Below, in pieces: positions 1 to 12,134 of a stretch of DNA of 64,000 bases. Position 1 is the stretch's first letter; the number at the start of each line of letters is the position of its first letter. Position numbers and translations under genes: made by a program. The stretch is from Antedon mediterranea (lineage: Eukaryota; Echinodermata; Crinoidea; Comatulida; Antedonidae): positions 33,623,304 through 33,687,303 of the forward strand of contig NC_092671.1 in assembly GCF_964355755.1 (NCBI RefSeq), written 5' to 3'. The notes below the pieces were generated by a model. The model was not told where the DNA came from and did no database searches. It worked only from the letters and a program-made list of their open reading frames with translations.

Positions 1-469
1 TAGGCATAATACGTTAGTTGTATATTATTTACGAAAAAACATGAAAATAACTTTTAGTATTGTTTCACTAATGTACATGCATTCTTCTTTATAAATTACC
101 ACTCAGGAGATAAATAAAGATATACAATTGAATTGCTGACTTTAAAGTAGACTTTATACTATGTCAACATACATAAATACAAAACAAGTAATATCATACA
201 TTTATGTTTCATAAAATATCATATTGCTTCACACCCTAATTAGTATATCGAAATAACGTGACTGCAAAATAACAATATATCAATATTTATACTACGAGAT
301 GCAAGTATTTAATTGTAAGCATCAGTGTATCTGTTTACCAATGAATAATCTTATTTTTTCTGAATATGGTTTGTTACATAGACACTCATTGCATCTCGTA
401 GTAGGCCTATTGATATTATTATCAATAATAAAAGCGCTAAATAGATAGACCCACTTAACAAATACTTAC

Positions 470-483
470 AGTTTACCCAACAT
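470..483 (-). CDS. Micro-exon peptide gene A, first coding exon (partial gene)
   Basis: On the minus strand ATG TTG GGT AAA CT is followed directly by a GTAAGT donor. This gives M-L-G-K plus two bases of a Leu codon. The same layout (ATG, two or three codons, AAA, CT, GTAAGT) occurs at 1149-1165, 48561-48574 and 51005-51018, each of the last three followed on its own strand by a signal-peptide exon starting with one base, so the split codon becomes CTA (Leu). No matching hydrophobic exon is visible in 1-469, so exon 2 is expected beyond the left edge. A 14-nt exon is weak evidence alone; the shared ATCATG context, AAACT end, donor and divergent position opposite gene B support it. Confidence 0.5.
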
Positions 484-1148
484 GATTAAAAGTACGATCA
501 GCTTTAGTAGATTGAATAACCTCGTTCAAATATACATACACATAATTGACACGTTCAACATGTGGAGTTTTTCACTTCATTAATTTTATCACCTTTTTCA
601 TTTAAAATTTCAATTAGCCATCTTATTGTTTTTACTACATTAAAATAATTATCACACTAAAACTAAATTAATTGCACTTTAATTTTTATTACAATAGTTG
701 AATTTATTCAGATAATTAAATGCTTTAATTAGGGTCAAACTGTACCATAAGTAAGTGAACTTTAGACTGACAAATACATTCAACTACCATCATTTTAACT
801 TAATGTTTAAGTATACGTCGTGCATATTTCATTCCCTTGATTTTTTTATGTAAATAATATATAAAGATGAAATTATGTGAATTAAAATCCATGATCTAAA
901 TTGAAAGAACATTAACTTACCGTTTTATTGATTGAATATGTATATAATAGTTTATTCAAATTAAACAGTCCATTATTAATTTTAATATATACCACCTTTG
1001 TTATTTGTATTTTTTATTTATTTAACTAAGGGAACATCTCCACATGTTTGAAATGACGTAAACCTATACATGTCAACATCGTAATGACTTTAATTGAAGG
1101 TTCATTATCGAAACTGATCGACCTCTACGTTAACATTGCTCTTGCATC
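484..1148. promoter_or_regulatory. Divergent intergenic region between genes A (-) and B (+)
   Basis: These 665 bases separate the ATG codons of two first exons that point away from each other. The stretch is AT-rich and has no plausible coding sequence. Both ATGs sit in an ATCATG context. I cannot place a TATA box or a start of transcription. By position it should hold the promoters of both genes, possibly shared, and it parallels the larger divergent region at 48.6-51.0 kb. Confidence 0.4.
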
Positions 1149-4078
1149 ATGATGCTAAGTAAACTGTAAGTATACATTACAAAATGATACAGTACCCGGT
1201 TTAATACCGTAGTCTATGTGCGTATGTACCATGTGTACTTTTACGTACGCGAAGGTATATTATCATTCTATTGCATGGTCTAATAGTATGATAAACCCTA
1301 CCATGGATAATAGGTCTAAACTACAATTGAGCTGCTCATGCGGTGTAATATCAGTGAAACATGTTGGGAAAACATCAACATTTTACCAACATCCAATCTA
1401 GAAAAATGGATCAAGTTTATGAAACGATCAGTATTTTTAAAAATTCAGTAACCTATATATATTCCCTACTTTGACGTAATTGTAATTTATACAAAGTACA
1501 TGTGAACAACAAATAAATAAATAATAAAGTGATCAATCAATATCTGGTAACAAACTAAAACTATCTAGCTATGTCTTTTACAGAAGCTTGTCATTGTTCG
1601 TGCTTGCATTTTTGTTTTATATTGACTCGGGCTTTGGTCAAAAAATTAAAAGTAGGTAATCTTTCGGATACTTCTTTAAGTTTTGTAGTTCATATATGCG
1701 TATTCAGCATGTTTCAGAATTTTTGCTTGTTTAAAATATGCTTTTTTTGTGTTCATCTCAGATTATCACATTTTCTATTATTTTTTTCCTTTTGTGTATA
1801 CTCTTATTTTATACCATGCATATTACTCTTAAATTAAATTTCCATTTAACTAACAAATCATCATATACATATTATTTTCTACGTATAGTCCTTTCTTTAT
1901 AACATACCGGTACCGTATTATCCATTAATACAATTTAATTAATAATCCATTACCATACTATTTATTTTATTTTATATATTTATCTATTATAATCGCACAG
2001 ACCTTCAGGTACTTAAATAATGATAATTTAGATTAGGCATTTTTCAGAACCTATTAAAAAAAATACAATATCATGTTTTGCTGCACGAGAAAAGAAGAAC
2101 AAGCACGAGTTCAAAGTAATTGAACAAATGCATTTGCGTATTTTGGCAAAGGGTGGCGCCCCCAATTTGACGTATTTTGACAAAGGTATTGCGTATTTTG
2201 GCATGATGATCACCAACCCTGATCTAATTGTATATTTTGGGTTATCAATAAAACGTATAGATACGTACTAAAACAAGACACCCGAAGTTTGTACAAGAAT
2301 AAGCATTATTTTAAAGTAATGAATATTATTACAAAGAGCAGATCACTGGTCACTGGACCACCACAAACAAAAGAAAAGAAACTCATGAAGAACAAGATAA
2401 CAAGGAACGTGTGTTTTCTTACAAAGACCTTACATACGCATATAGTTGCGGAACCAAACCAAAGCAACATACATATATAGAATTGTAAAACTCAGAAATA
2501 AATATTGCAAACCAGCTGAAATGCAAAATATTTTGTTTCAGAAACTCTTCCGCCTGGAATACACAATGGATGTAAGTAACAAATATGATTAATGAAATAT
2601 TATTTTCTATAGGCTAAACACTGAAAAACAATGTAAATACGAAAAAATAGGCGGCCTAATACATACTCAATTATCATACCCAATATCAATAGAAATAAAC
2701 AAAAACACATATAAAAGACAAATAAATAGTTGCACAAAGAGATTCGACTACACAAGTATGAAAAGTATGACTGAAAAAATGAAAGTAAAGAACATGATTC
2801 TCCACAAACTCCTGGCGAACTATTCTTATTGTTTGAAAACAAGTCACACATTAATACTTTTATTTACTGCGTTTCAGATCATGACAGAATTGGTCGGGAT
2901 GTCGGTGAGTAATTAACTAAAAGTTAATAAAACCTAATTAATTGAAATAAAAAAAATATTTGTCCTTAGGATTTCTTCTGACGAAGAAATGTCGAAAATT
3001 CAAATTAAGGTATGTTGAATTTTTACTGTGATGTAACCTTGTTGCTTGCTTGCTGGAACCCTTTATGTATTTACTCTCTTTTAGATAATGACAGAATTCG
3101 TCGGGATGAAGGTGAGTAACTCATTTATGCCTAAAGTTACCAGAACTTTAATAATCGAAATACAACGGTCGGGAATGTGTTTAACTCATCACGAGTGACG
3201 GCGGTCAACCGCCGAACTGTCGCTTATCACACATTATTGGCCTGATGTTAATCGGGTTTAATTTATAAAAAGTAAAAATATAATACATAAGTAAGCATCC
3301 CATCCTGTCCACAATCAATCTGACTGAGATGGGACACGTCATACACCAATTTATCCTTATTAATCGCTACATTTTTTTTTATTTCAGAAAAGAGCAGAAT
3401 TAGATGTTTGGATGAAGGTGAGTAGTTTTTATAAGATAATGAACTGTATTCATCCAGCTTGAAGCAAATACAAACAGGACGTAGGCCTACAACAAAACAA
3501 ACTGTACAAAAAATACGTAGAACATAATTATAACCTTTGAATGGTAAAAATAATTACCAACGTAAGGCACATAACCTACGGTACTTAAAAATAATATCAT
3601 ATTCAATGTTGTACTGTTGTACTTATTCTTAAGTGCAGCAATTTAGATAATTCCTACACAATGTGTTAACCTATACTTGTGAACGTGGGGAAAATACAGC
3701 TATGTTACCACACCTTGGTATTATTTAGGTTAAGAAAGTAAGCCTACTGCGGTACTGCTAGATCCGATTTATAATAAATAATAATTGTGCATGATTGCTA
3801 CTTTATAATAACTGCTACGCACCGACGACCAAAATCCGAGTGCTTAATTCACGTTTTTGTATGGCATGGAATTTAAAATTCAATTAAAGATGAAAGCGAT
3901 GGAACAATAATTGAAGTCTACATAATATCAAACCTTTTGTATTTTTTTTTCGAGAAAAATTATTTCCAATTGTTTTTATCTTTTAACTCATGAAGATATT
4001 ATTGTTTCCATTTAACTTTTCTTAATTTCTTTTTTTTTATTTACAGGAATAGGTAGACCTCCTAAAGAATGTAAATAA
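1149..4078 (+). CDS. Micro-exon peptide gene B: seven-exon secreted precursor, complete
   Basis: Exons: 1149-1165 (MMLSK plus split L), 1584-1651 (hydrophobic core SLSLFVLAFLFYIDSG), 2542-2571 (TLPPGIHNG), 2878-2904 (HDRIGRDV), 3085-3111 (NDRIRRDE), 3388-3417 (KSRIRCLDE), 4047-4078 (IGRPPKECK, stop TAA). All have AG acceptors and GT donors, mostly GTAAGT or GTGAGT; exon 2 uses GTAGGT. Lengths sum to 231 nt, an open frame of 76 residues. Introns 2 to 6 are all phase 1, so any middle exon can be skipped without a frameshift. The product should be secreted: signal peptide over about residues 1-24, a Pro/Gly linker, then repeats bearing R-I-R-R, the R-X-R-R pattern recognised by furin-type proteases. 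In the third repeat the last Arg is Cys, and a second Cys lies at the C-terminus, so a disulfide is possible. No known family is recognised; function is unknown. Exon 2 has no in-frame Met upstream, which is why the start is placed in exon 1. Confidence 0.68.
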
Positions 4079-5997
4079 CAATGTTAAATATAATCATGTT
4101 GTTTTCAAAACTTTTTCATTAATGTATTTAACTTTATTTTGGTTGATCAAGCGCATAGTTCATAGTTGATTTTCATTTCCGAAAAGAAAATTCGTTTTGA
4201 TATACAATACAAGAAAAGTACAAAAATATAACAGAGCTGCAAAATTAATTAAAAAGGTGCATTAACTAAGTTAATTAAAAAGCATGATAGTTACAACATA
4301 AGATATATTATTAGGAATACATTAATTCTCAATCATGACTAAAACTACTAATAGTTATGTCAAATATCAATAGGCCTGTAAATTAATATCAGAACAAAGT
4401 GAAATTACACTCTTCCCTGCTATTATTATTATTACAAATTAATTCAAATTGAATGTAAAATATACAATCAATGAACTTTGTTTCTGTGTCACATACAGCA
4501 GCAGTGTAAGTATAAAGGCATATTAATAGAAACATAAATAAATAAAACACTAAAGTTACCACAAGAGATCTACAAGACTGTTGTAATGTCACAGACATTG
4601 GCCCTCTAGAGGTCAATCTGTTTAATGACATTCTTATTAATTGTCATTTCTTCTGAAGAAGCTGTTCAAGCAGGACAGCGAAAATGTCAAGCAGCTAAGT
4701 TTTGCTAATTTGTGGGTATTTTTTTGAAAGTAATTAGAACATTTTTAATCAACTTTCTATAATTCTTTTAATTTGAACATTAAATGTTTGTTTAAATGTA
4801 CAGTATGTTTATAATTTTATTTTTGTTTACTTACTTGTAATCATCATCCGGACAAACATGCTCACTACGAAAACTGCATAAATATAACATGAACACTACC
4901 AACATGTTTTAATGAGAATAATACTATATGGACGTCGTCTATATGTGAGACATTAATACAAACAACATTTGCTCATTATTATATAGTCTTTGTCCCCGTC
5001 GCACCAAGTTTCAAAATGTTTTGCATTTAATATGTTTTCATTGTAATATAACTATAAAACGGTAACTGACGACATTAATGAAACAATAACAAAATCAAAC
5101 AAAATAACAGGTTGTGAATAAAAGTTCGACCCACCAACATTATAACATTAAATACGAAAGGGGAAACATTATTATATAAACTAATACAATATAAAAGATT
5201 ATAAAGCTAAACTTTACTTTAAATCAATGTATCCAATATTATCTGGTCGTATAAAATACTATTATAATATTTAACGTTTATCACTAGATAATAGTAAATT
5301 GTTCTTTTTCTGTTTTTGTTTTTGTTCTTAAATGTTAAAGTTGTAGATGTAATTTTTATATCTACGTGGATTGAATTCTATAACTATAGCTCCATGGTAT
5401 TTAATAGAGTTCTTGATCAAATTATTTGTATATTTAGGAAGAATATAGTCATATTTATCAAATAATATATTAGGCGTATTTATAGCCCTAAATAAATAGT
5501 AAGATGGTTCTCACATTTTTATTCAAACTTTAGCTATGCATTTTGATTTGTATGAAATAACTAATGCCTTTAATTAACTGTTTGAATAATAAAACAAATT
5601 ATTTTTAATAACTATTAATTTCGAAATTTTATCACGGATTAGTAATAATAATTAATAATAAATGATAATTGAATTATTCCATTATTCATAAAAATATAAT
5701 TACATGAGAAACGCCAGATGTTTTTTTAAATTTTTTTTTTCATTGACCTTGATGATTGGTACATGGATGGATTAACATATACTTATTTTTAAAATATTAA
5801 AAATTAGTAATTAGGCCTATTTGCTTTTGGTCATTCTTCAGCAAAATAAGATGATAAGGCTATGCGTAACTAAGGCAGGCTAGCCAGCGAGCGACCAATC
5901 AGATATGCTTACCCAGCCAGATCTACTGACATTTGGCTAAATAATGTAACAAATATCGTATCGGTAAATTATAACATTTCACATCCCTTTTAAAATT
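4079..5997. other. Non-coding AT-rich stretch
   Basis: This holds the 3' flank of gene B. No open frame, splice-flanked micro-exon, terminal repeat or RNA gene was recognised. A short minus-strand frame at 4389-4631 has no recognisable domain and is taken as chance. Confidence 0.5.
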
Positions 5998-6146
5998 TTT
6001 CATTTCATTTCATTTATTTCACTATCATCATCGCAGACTAAGCTGAATTACAAAGATATTTACATTTTCCCAATATTAAAATTTGTATAAAAATATAAAA
6101 CCAATGATAATTATATATAAAAAAAGATGCAATTTACACAAGAAAT
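5998..6146 (-). mobile_element. LINE 3' tail remnant, interrupted by the GAGTG element
   Basis: Read on the minus strand the stretch ends in a repeated TGAAA/TAAATGAAATG tail, very like the 3' end of the LINE at 36.0-39.2 kb. The remainder of the 3' region appears to continue at about 7698-7900, on the other side of the GAGTG-repeat element, which suggests that the element inserted into an older LINE copy. No protein domain remains. Confidence 0.35.
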
Positions 6147-7697
6147 ACTACTCTCTTAATGTAAACGAGTGATATTTCCACTCCAAATTTAGAGTGAACT
6201 GATGTTCACTATTGAATGAGTGGTAATCCACTCAAATTTGAGCGACTGCCATAATTATTAAGCATAAAACGTACCACTCTTTCAACGAGTGTGCATGTAT
6301 TCCCGCTCAAACTGTAAACACCCACCACTCGACTCCGGGAGTGAAAACATTTGATCGAGGCAGCCAATCAAATGCAAGCATTTCATAACTTTTCATCGTC
6401 TTCTCGCGCGCGCCCGCGGGCCGGCCGATTGACTGTTTCTCTCTCTTTTTCTCCTGCCGCCGCATTTCGAGATGGAGGAATTTTTACACCAGATATTTGG
6501 TGAACAAGATCAACATTTAATCAGGATATTTAATGGTAAATTTACATTTAAAATGTAGCTTTTGTTGCCGTGTATTGTAGAAATGATTATGATTGTTTTG
6601 TAATATGTTTTATTTGCGTGTGAATCCTGGTGTGCTAACGCCTAGCCTACTAGCTAGGGCCTAGCCTAGGCCTACTAGGGAGGGTGCTGGCAACGCGTAC
6701 CCAAACCAACTCGTCCCCACCATATGCTAACTCGTATCTAGCCTATAGGCGGACCCATACCCAAATTGTTTTGGCATGGGTACGGTACGACGGGTTGACC
6801 TGTCTTTATTGTTTTCACTTTATTCAACCACTCTTTATTATTATAGACCCGGCTAGGCTACAAAAATGGTAGTGTTTATTATGTGATATAGACTACAGTA
6901 CCTTTTGAGTATCGGAGGATTTGTGATAAATTCATATTTTTCAGCTTTTTATACTGTATTTTTATATTTTTCAGGCTGGGACAGATGTGGACAGCTTTTC
7001 AGCAGGTAAAGACCAGACATATGCACAGCCATTTATCCTTGCATTGGGTGATGTTAAAGAACCTACAGAGTTTTTTTTATTATTGTTGATGCAACATCTA
7101 TTCCTTGTGGTACCGTAACACAATTGTTCAGGCAATTGATCGACTTTTTAAAATTCATTATATGTAATGTCCATTTGCCAGTCCGCTTGTGACCTTTTTC
7201 AATTTCTTTGAAGGTCTCTTATACGAAATTACAACAAACATCAAACCAACTGTTAGGGAGTTATATTCCCATCTTATACAATTGTGTTTTAAATGCATGT
7301 TTTTATAGCTACTACCAAGTTTGGGATCTCAAAAGCAGCCTTGCAGACGGAAGACACAAGTAGAAAAAGAATACGCTAAAAATACCACTCCTAAAAAAGA
7401 GTGGTTTCTTTTCACTCATTTATGAGTTGATTATTTTCACTCTTTTTGAAAGAGTGGGTCACTTTCACTCTTTTATGAGTGTATTATTTCCACTCTTGTT
7501 AAAAGAGTGTTGAAAATGTTCACTCTTTTTAGAGTTGGTTTCACTCATTTTAGAGTGATTTGGTGACCACTCTTTTTTTCACTCCAAAACGAGTTGTCCC
7601 TCAGTTAACTCTTTGAAAGAGTGGAAGTTCACTCTAGTTTGAGTGGTTTCTCACTCTTTTACATTAAGCAGGGAGTAACAACTCCCTGCATTAAGAG
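6147..7697. mobile_element. DNA transposon with GAGTG-rich terminal inverted repeats
   Basis: The left end reads ACTCTCTTAATGTAAACGAG. The right end, reverse-complemented, repeats ACTCTCTTAATG and then, after a short duplicated segment, TTAATGTAAAAGAGTG. Both subterminal regions (about 6160-6330 and 7380-7670) are packed with spaced CACTC/GAGTG words in both orientations, like an array of binding sites. The centre has a very GC-rich island near 6400-6425 and a possible three-exon mini-gene. No transposase is encoded, so it is non-autonomous. The target duplication is unclear (about 3-4 bases containing TAC). Superfamily not assigned. Confidence 0.6.
6472..7363 (+). CDS. Possible three-exon mini-gene carried inside the GAGTG element
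   Basis: An ATG after a GC-rich, pyrimidine-rich leader opens exon 1 at 6472-6535 (MEEFLHQIFGEQDQHL...), donor GTAAAT. Exon 2 at 6975-7005 encodes WDRCGQLFS and lies between TTTTTCAG and GTAAAG. Exon 3 at 7309-7363 follows TTTTTATAG and encodes YYQVWDLKSSLADGRHK then TAG. Phases match (1, then 2) and the total is 150 nt, or 49 residues. It could be the start of a captured host gene with its CpG-rich promoter, or a transposon gene remnant. The product is not recognised, and the exon pattern could be chance. Confidence 0.3.
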
Positions 7698-8748
7698 AGT
7701 ATACAGGAACATTCAAAAGGTTTAGCTTAAAATATTAAAATAAAAAAAACACCTAACAGGGCCAAAAAGAATCACATAGCTGTACTGGGTGATATATAAT
7801 GATTATTCATTTAGAAGCGAGATAAGGTATGGTATTGCACTTTTTCTATATCTTTCAACTCTGCATTTGGGTTGTTGATACTTTACACGTCTTAGTTTCA
7901 TGTTACTTACGCCCGTATTCTTAAACCGGACTTTAGTCGTAGTTCGAGCTAAAACTAAAAAAATGCTTATATATTTCCCGAGAACTTAATATCATTCCCG
8001 AGGGGATGTCTAATCTTATATTTTACCGATATAAAATGCGATATCTGTTATATTACATAGCCAACAACAAGTAGAATATCTGCTGGGTCGAGTAGCTAGG
8101 CTAGGCCTCCTTTTTGTATTGTATGTAAACAAGCTGCCCAGACCTTTCGAAGAATAATAAACAGATAATTACTAATTAATGGAAATAAAATATTCACTAG
8201 CCTACGTCGTTTAAATAATAACAGAAGAAATTCTATCAATAAGCCTACATTTATAATAATATTATTATCAGGTAGGCCGAATAAATAATAATTTGTCTTC
8301 TTCGATCGAGCCGAATCACCGGATGTTCAGTGCGTCGCGCGCGTATCGGTTACTACTGTGAGTATTAACCAATCACAAACGGTCTTTCATCACATCTAGG
8401 CATCTAGGGAGGACTAATAACAAATGAGGGCGCTATGTATGCATAGTTTAAATAGTTTAGTTGACTAACTTCTTCAAGCAAGTTCCGTGGCGCAGCGCAT
8501 GAAGCGTTGTCTTGTGATGGAGTGACAATTGCATCGCAAGTTTGCATCGCAAGACCTTGTTTATTTATCGGCAAACGCGAGTGTTGCACACGAAAATTAC
8601 ACAGTCAATATCATCGTACTCGAGAATTTATATGATTAATGACAGGGGACTCGATAATTACGCGAAAATTACACAGTCAATATCATCGTTCTCGAGGATA
8701 TATACGATTTACGATCCTCGCAGCGGTATGTGATGCAGTTTCAACCAA
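7698..8748. other. LINE 3' remnant continuation and non-coding sequence
   Basis: About 7698-7900 looks like the other half of the LINE tail at 5998-6146. From 7900 to 8587 nothing coding was seen. Confidence 0.35.
8588..8715. repeat. Two-copy tandem repeat of about 75 bases
   Basis: The words CGAAAATTACACAGTCAATA and TCATCGT.CTCGAG recur about 73 bases apart, followed by related TATA.GATT.A text. This is a diverged two-copy direct repeat with no coding meaning. Confidence 0.6.
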
Positions 8749-9577
8749 TCACGTTCGCGTATTTACATAGGCTATGTAATATAAATCAATACTTGGTCTG
8801 CTTTGGGAAGTTATAGCAAAATGGTTGTTTACAAAAATACTTATACCAGGATAGTCATCCTGCGGAATATCCTCTACACTAATAAGTGGTTGGGGTTTAG
8901 TTTTATTAGGTAACATCTGCACGCCTTGGTGCCATTTATGGGGAATAGTGGCTTTTAAGTTTAATAAACGTTCATTGTAAAAGTTCATTTTGTCTTTCTT
9001 GATCACTCTTTGTACCATATTCCTATAGAAATTTCATTCCAGCGATTTACCATGATTAGTAAAAGCGTGTTGACGTTTCATTATAAGATCCTTTGCTTGT
9101 TGCGAAATCCATGGCTTATCAGTTGGATGTATCTTAATGGATTTAACCGGGAAGAAAGTGTTCATAGCAGAAGTCAATGACAAATAAAATGATTGCGTTT
9201 TCTGTTCAGTAGTACTCGCGTTAATAACCTCGTTCCAGTCATGGGTAGTTATCCAACGGCCAAATTCTTCAACACTTTTCGCTTTCATTGGTCTGATTAC
9301 ACGCTTTTGGATTGTGTTGCTATTCGTCCTTGTAGTTGCTGACAACAGAACACAAATATGATCGCTAGTAGCACCCATCGGCGACACAATTCGGGGATCG
9401 CAATAATAATGCTTTAGATTGGTGACTATAATATCTAGTATTGCATCCCCTCGCGTTGGTTCTTTCACAATTTGTTTTAGGTTATGTGCACGGCATAATG
9501 GGGCTAGGTCAGTTCTGTTCAGGTCCCCCATAATAATGAAGCCAGCGTCTGGGTGTTTAAGTTTAAGACTGTCACGA
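8749..9577 (-). mobile_element. LINE A, 3' part: endonuclease end and linker before the reverse transcriptase
   Basis: Minus-strand frames 9531-9034 and 9018-8749 encode the end of an apurinic-type endonuclease (GFIIMGDLNRTD, GDAILDIIVTN, GATSDHICVLL) and the linker that precedes the reverse transcriptase in CR1/L2/jockey-group LINEs (TDKPWISQQAKDLIM, QDDYPGISIFVNNHF). A frame break lies near 9020-9034. The copy stops near 8749 before the polymerase motifs. The first part of the same element is at about 12155-12394; LINE B sits between the two. Joining the halves in thought gives a continuous endonuclease. Dead copy. Confidence 0.75.
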
Positions 9578-10040
9578 GTTCAAGTTCAAGTTCAAAAAAC
9601 ATTAATTTATTCAACAATGGCATTATACAGTATAATATAATTATAGGTGTGTACATAAATGAAAACATAGTAATAAGCCATCATTTGGGGTCTTCTCTAG
9701 AAGAAAACAAGTTTCTTGTCTCGAGAAAGACCCCAGAAACAATACACATACATTTAAACTAATACAATTTACTACATAAAATAATAAATAAAAACAAAAA
9801 CGATGAAATAAAAATAGATACTTTCAGTGTACTACAATCATAATAATATTAAAATTAGTATAAAGAAATAAGATATTTTTTAAAATTTTTACGAAAAGTA
9901 TAAAGAGATTTAAAATGCTTTAGTTTATCATCAAGATCATTCCAGATTCGCGGTCCTGAAACAGAAACAAAATATTCGGAAATTTTCAGTCTAAAAGGAG
10001 GTACATAAAGATGCTGAAATTTATTGTCGATACGTAAATA

Positions 10041-11672
10041 TTACTTGTGTGATTTTGTATGATGACTTAATAGATTAGACATTGTCACAGGGAGTTTGGT
10101 ATTAAAGAATTGAAAAATAAAGGAAGCAATTTGTGTTGTAAATAGATCATGTAGACTAAGAATATTGAGTTTTTTAAGTAAAGGTTGGGAAGGGGCGAGA
10201 TAGTGAGAGAAAGTAATAATACGGGCAGCACGTTTAATTTGTTTATTAAGTTTTTCTAAATTTGATGGGTAGTCGGCTGCCCAAATAATGTTGCAATAAA
10301 GAAGATGAGGTTGTATAAGGGTGTTATATAACAAGAGTAAGATATGTTGTGGAAAAAAGTGTCTTAATTTAAAAAGGATGCCAATTACTTTAGATATCTT
10401 TTTAGATACATACGCTTGATGACTGGTCCATCTCAAGTATTCATGTAGATAAACTCCGAGGAATAGTACTTTGGGTTTACGTTCAATAATATTATTGTTA
10501 ATGTAAATATTAAGATTAGAGAAATCAATTTGTCTTTGTTGAGTACGAAATAAAATGTAATTAGTTTTCTGTACATTAACAATAAGCTTATTTGAGATGA
10601 ACCAATCAGTCATTTTATTTAGTTCAGTGTTGACGGTGTTATACAAGACATTGATATCAGATTGAGAAAACAAAATCGTAGTATCATCAGCAAAGGATAT
10701 GACTTTCAGAGTGTCACTTGATCTAGAAAGATCATTTACATTAATTAAAAATAGTAGTGGTCCTAAAACCGACCCTTGAGGCAATCCGCAATTTACAGCC
10801 TCCACTGATGATTTAAATGAGCCTAACGCAACATACTGTTTACGGTTTACTAAATAACTTTCAAACCAGTTTAATGCAATTCCTCTAATGCCATAATTAA
10901 ATAATTTACCAAGAAGAATTTTATGATTAATGACATCAAAAGCTTTTGACAAGTCTATAAAAACGGAGAGTAAAAATTGTTTATTGTCAAGAGATGAGGT
11001 GATGTTGTTAACAAGATCCAGAATTGCATGGGATGTGGAATGGTTATGACGGAAGCCATATTGGTGAGTATAAAGAATGTTGAATTTAGTAAGGTAATCA
11101 TAGAGTCGCTGGTGCATGAGTTTTTCTAAGATCTTGGAAAAAGCACTAAGAAGGGAGATAGGCCTGTAATTTTTAACTTGGCCCTTGTCACCTTTCTTAA
11201 AGATTGGGAAAACTTTAGCTATTTTTAATAAATTTGGAAATACACCAGATGAGAATGAACAATTTATAGAGAAGGTAAGGTGGTCAATTATGTACGGCAG
11301 TATTTGTTTGATCGTACGTGAAGTGATATTATCGTCACCAGATCCTTTATTAGGATTTAAATTGTTGACAATAATTATTATTTCTTCTTTTGTAACAGGA
11401 TTTATAAAAAAGGATTGAGAAATTGGATTTGGTAAATATGAGATTGGATCAATATGAGGGTCAGGCATAGAATTATTTAAATTTGAACCAACTGTTGAAA
11501 AGTAATTATTAAATGAATCGCATATTTCTTTAGTTGATGTAATTGTTTCAAAACCGTTATTTATGAGGGATGGGAAATTGTTTCGATTTTCTGGTCTTAA
11601 TACAGAATTTATTATAGCCCAGGTCTTTTTAAGGTTACATTTTACATTTTGAAATTTTGATATATAATGCAT
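10041..11672 (-). CDS. Reverse transcriptase of LINE B
   Basis: This is an open frame of 543 codons with the ordered motifs of a non-LTR reverse transcriptase: NYRPISLLSAFSKILEK, FGFRHNHSTSHAIL-type text, FIDLSKAFDVINH with the first catalytic Asp, GLPQGSVLGPLLF, then SFADDTTI carrying the FADD catalytic pair, and a C-terminal thumb region (FLGVYLHEYLRW). It would copy its own RNA at a nicked target. The frame is intact over the polymerase, but the endonuclease frame (12134-11685) is separated from it by a stop or shift, so the element is unlikely to be active as it stands. Family placement beyond the CR1/jockey group is not possible by eye. Confidence 0.85.
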   Translation of the reverse strand: MHYISKFQNVKCNLKKTWAIINSVLRPENRNNFPSLINNGFETITSTKEICDSFNNYFSTVGSNLNNSMPDPHIDPISYLPNPISQSFFINPVTKEEIIIIVNNLNPNKGSGDDNITSRTIKQILPYIIDHLTFSINCSFSSGVFPNLLKIAKVFPIFKKGDKGQVKNYRPISLLSAFSKILEKLMHQRLYDYLTKFNILYTHQYGFRHNHSTSHAILDLVNNITSSLDNKQFLLSVFIDLSKAFDVINHKILLGKLFNYGIRGIALNWFESYLVNRKQYVALGSFKSSVEAVNCGLPQGSVLGPLLFLINVNDLSRSSDTLKVISFADDTTILFSQSDINVLYNTVNTELNKMTDWFISNKLIVNVQKTNYILFRTQQRQIDFSNLNIYINNNIIERKPKVLFLGVYLHEYLRWTSHQAYVSKKISKVIGILFKLRHFFPQHILLLLYNTLIQPHLLYCNIIWAADYPSNLEKLNKQIKRAARIITFSHYLAPSQPLLKKLNILSLHDLFTTQIASFIFQFFNTKLPVTMSNLLSHHTKSHK

Positions 11673-11684
11673 TCTTTTTGCGGT

Positions 11685-12134
11685 TCAACAGAGTTTAGTG
11701 TACATATTTTTATAATTTTTGTATATACTTTTATGTTGAATATCATGAGAATAAATATATTTTTTATAAAGTTTTTGTTTCTTTTTGCTACTTTTAATTA
11801 AGCCAGGTGTCATCCAAGACTGTTTTGCTTTCATTTTATTTGATACATTATATTTATTTTTAATATGTTTATTATGAATTTTATAGAATGTGTTAAGAAA
11901 TTTATCAAAAGATACGGGTTGGTCACAATCGTAAACCTCAGACCAATTTTCCTCAACCAAATCACCACACAAAGCATCAATATCTATTATACGAGATGGT
12001 ACATTGTCGGTGTCAGTATGGTATAATTTTTCATCTACTATATGAAAGATAGGAAGGTGGTCGGATATATCAAAAATAAATACACAAGAATGTATTTTTG
12101 TATCAATAATATTGGTGTAAAAATGGTCAATCAA
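11685..12134 (-). pseudogene. LINE B endonuclease C-terminus and linker
   Basis: The minus-strand frame begins LIDHFYTNIID and includes SDHLPIF, the C-terminal His motif of APE-type LINE endonucleases, followed by a Lys-rich linker (QSWMTPGLIKSSKKKQKLY) that leads to the reverse transcriptase. It is separated from the polymerase frame by a short break at 11673-11684. Confidence 0.7.

Noticed and set aside
1571-1837. 88-codon hydrophobic frame
   Set aside because: The real coding part at this place is the 68-nt signal exon in another frame; the rest is intron.
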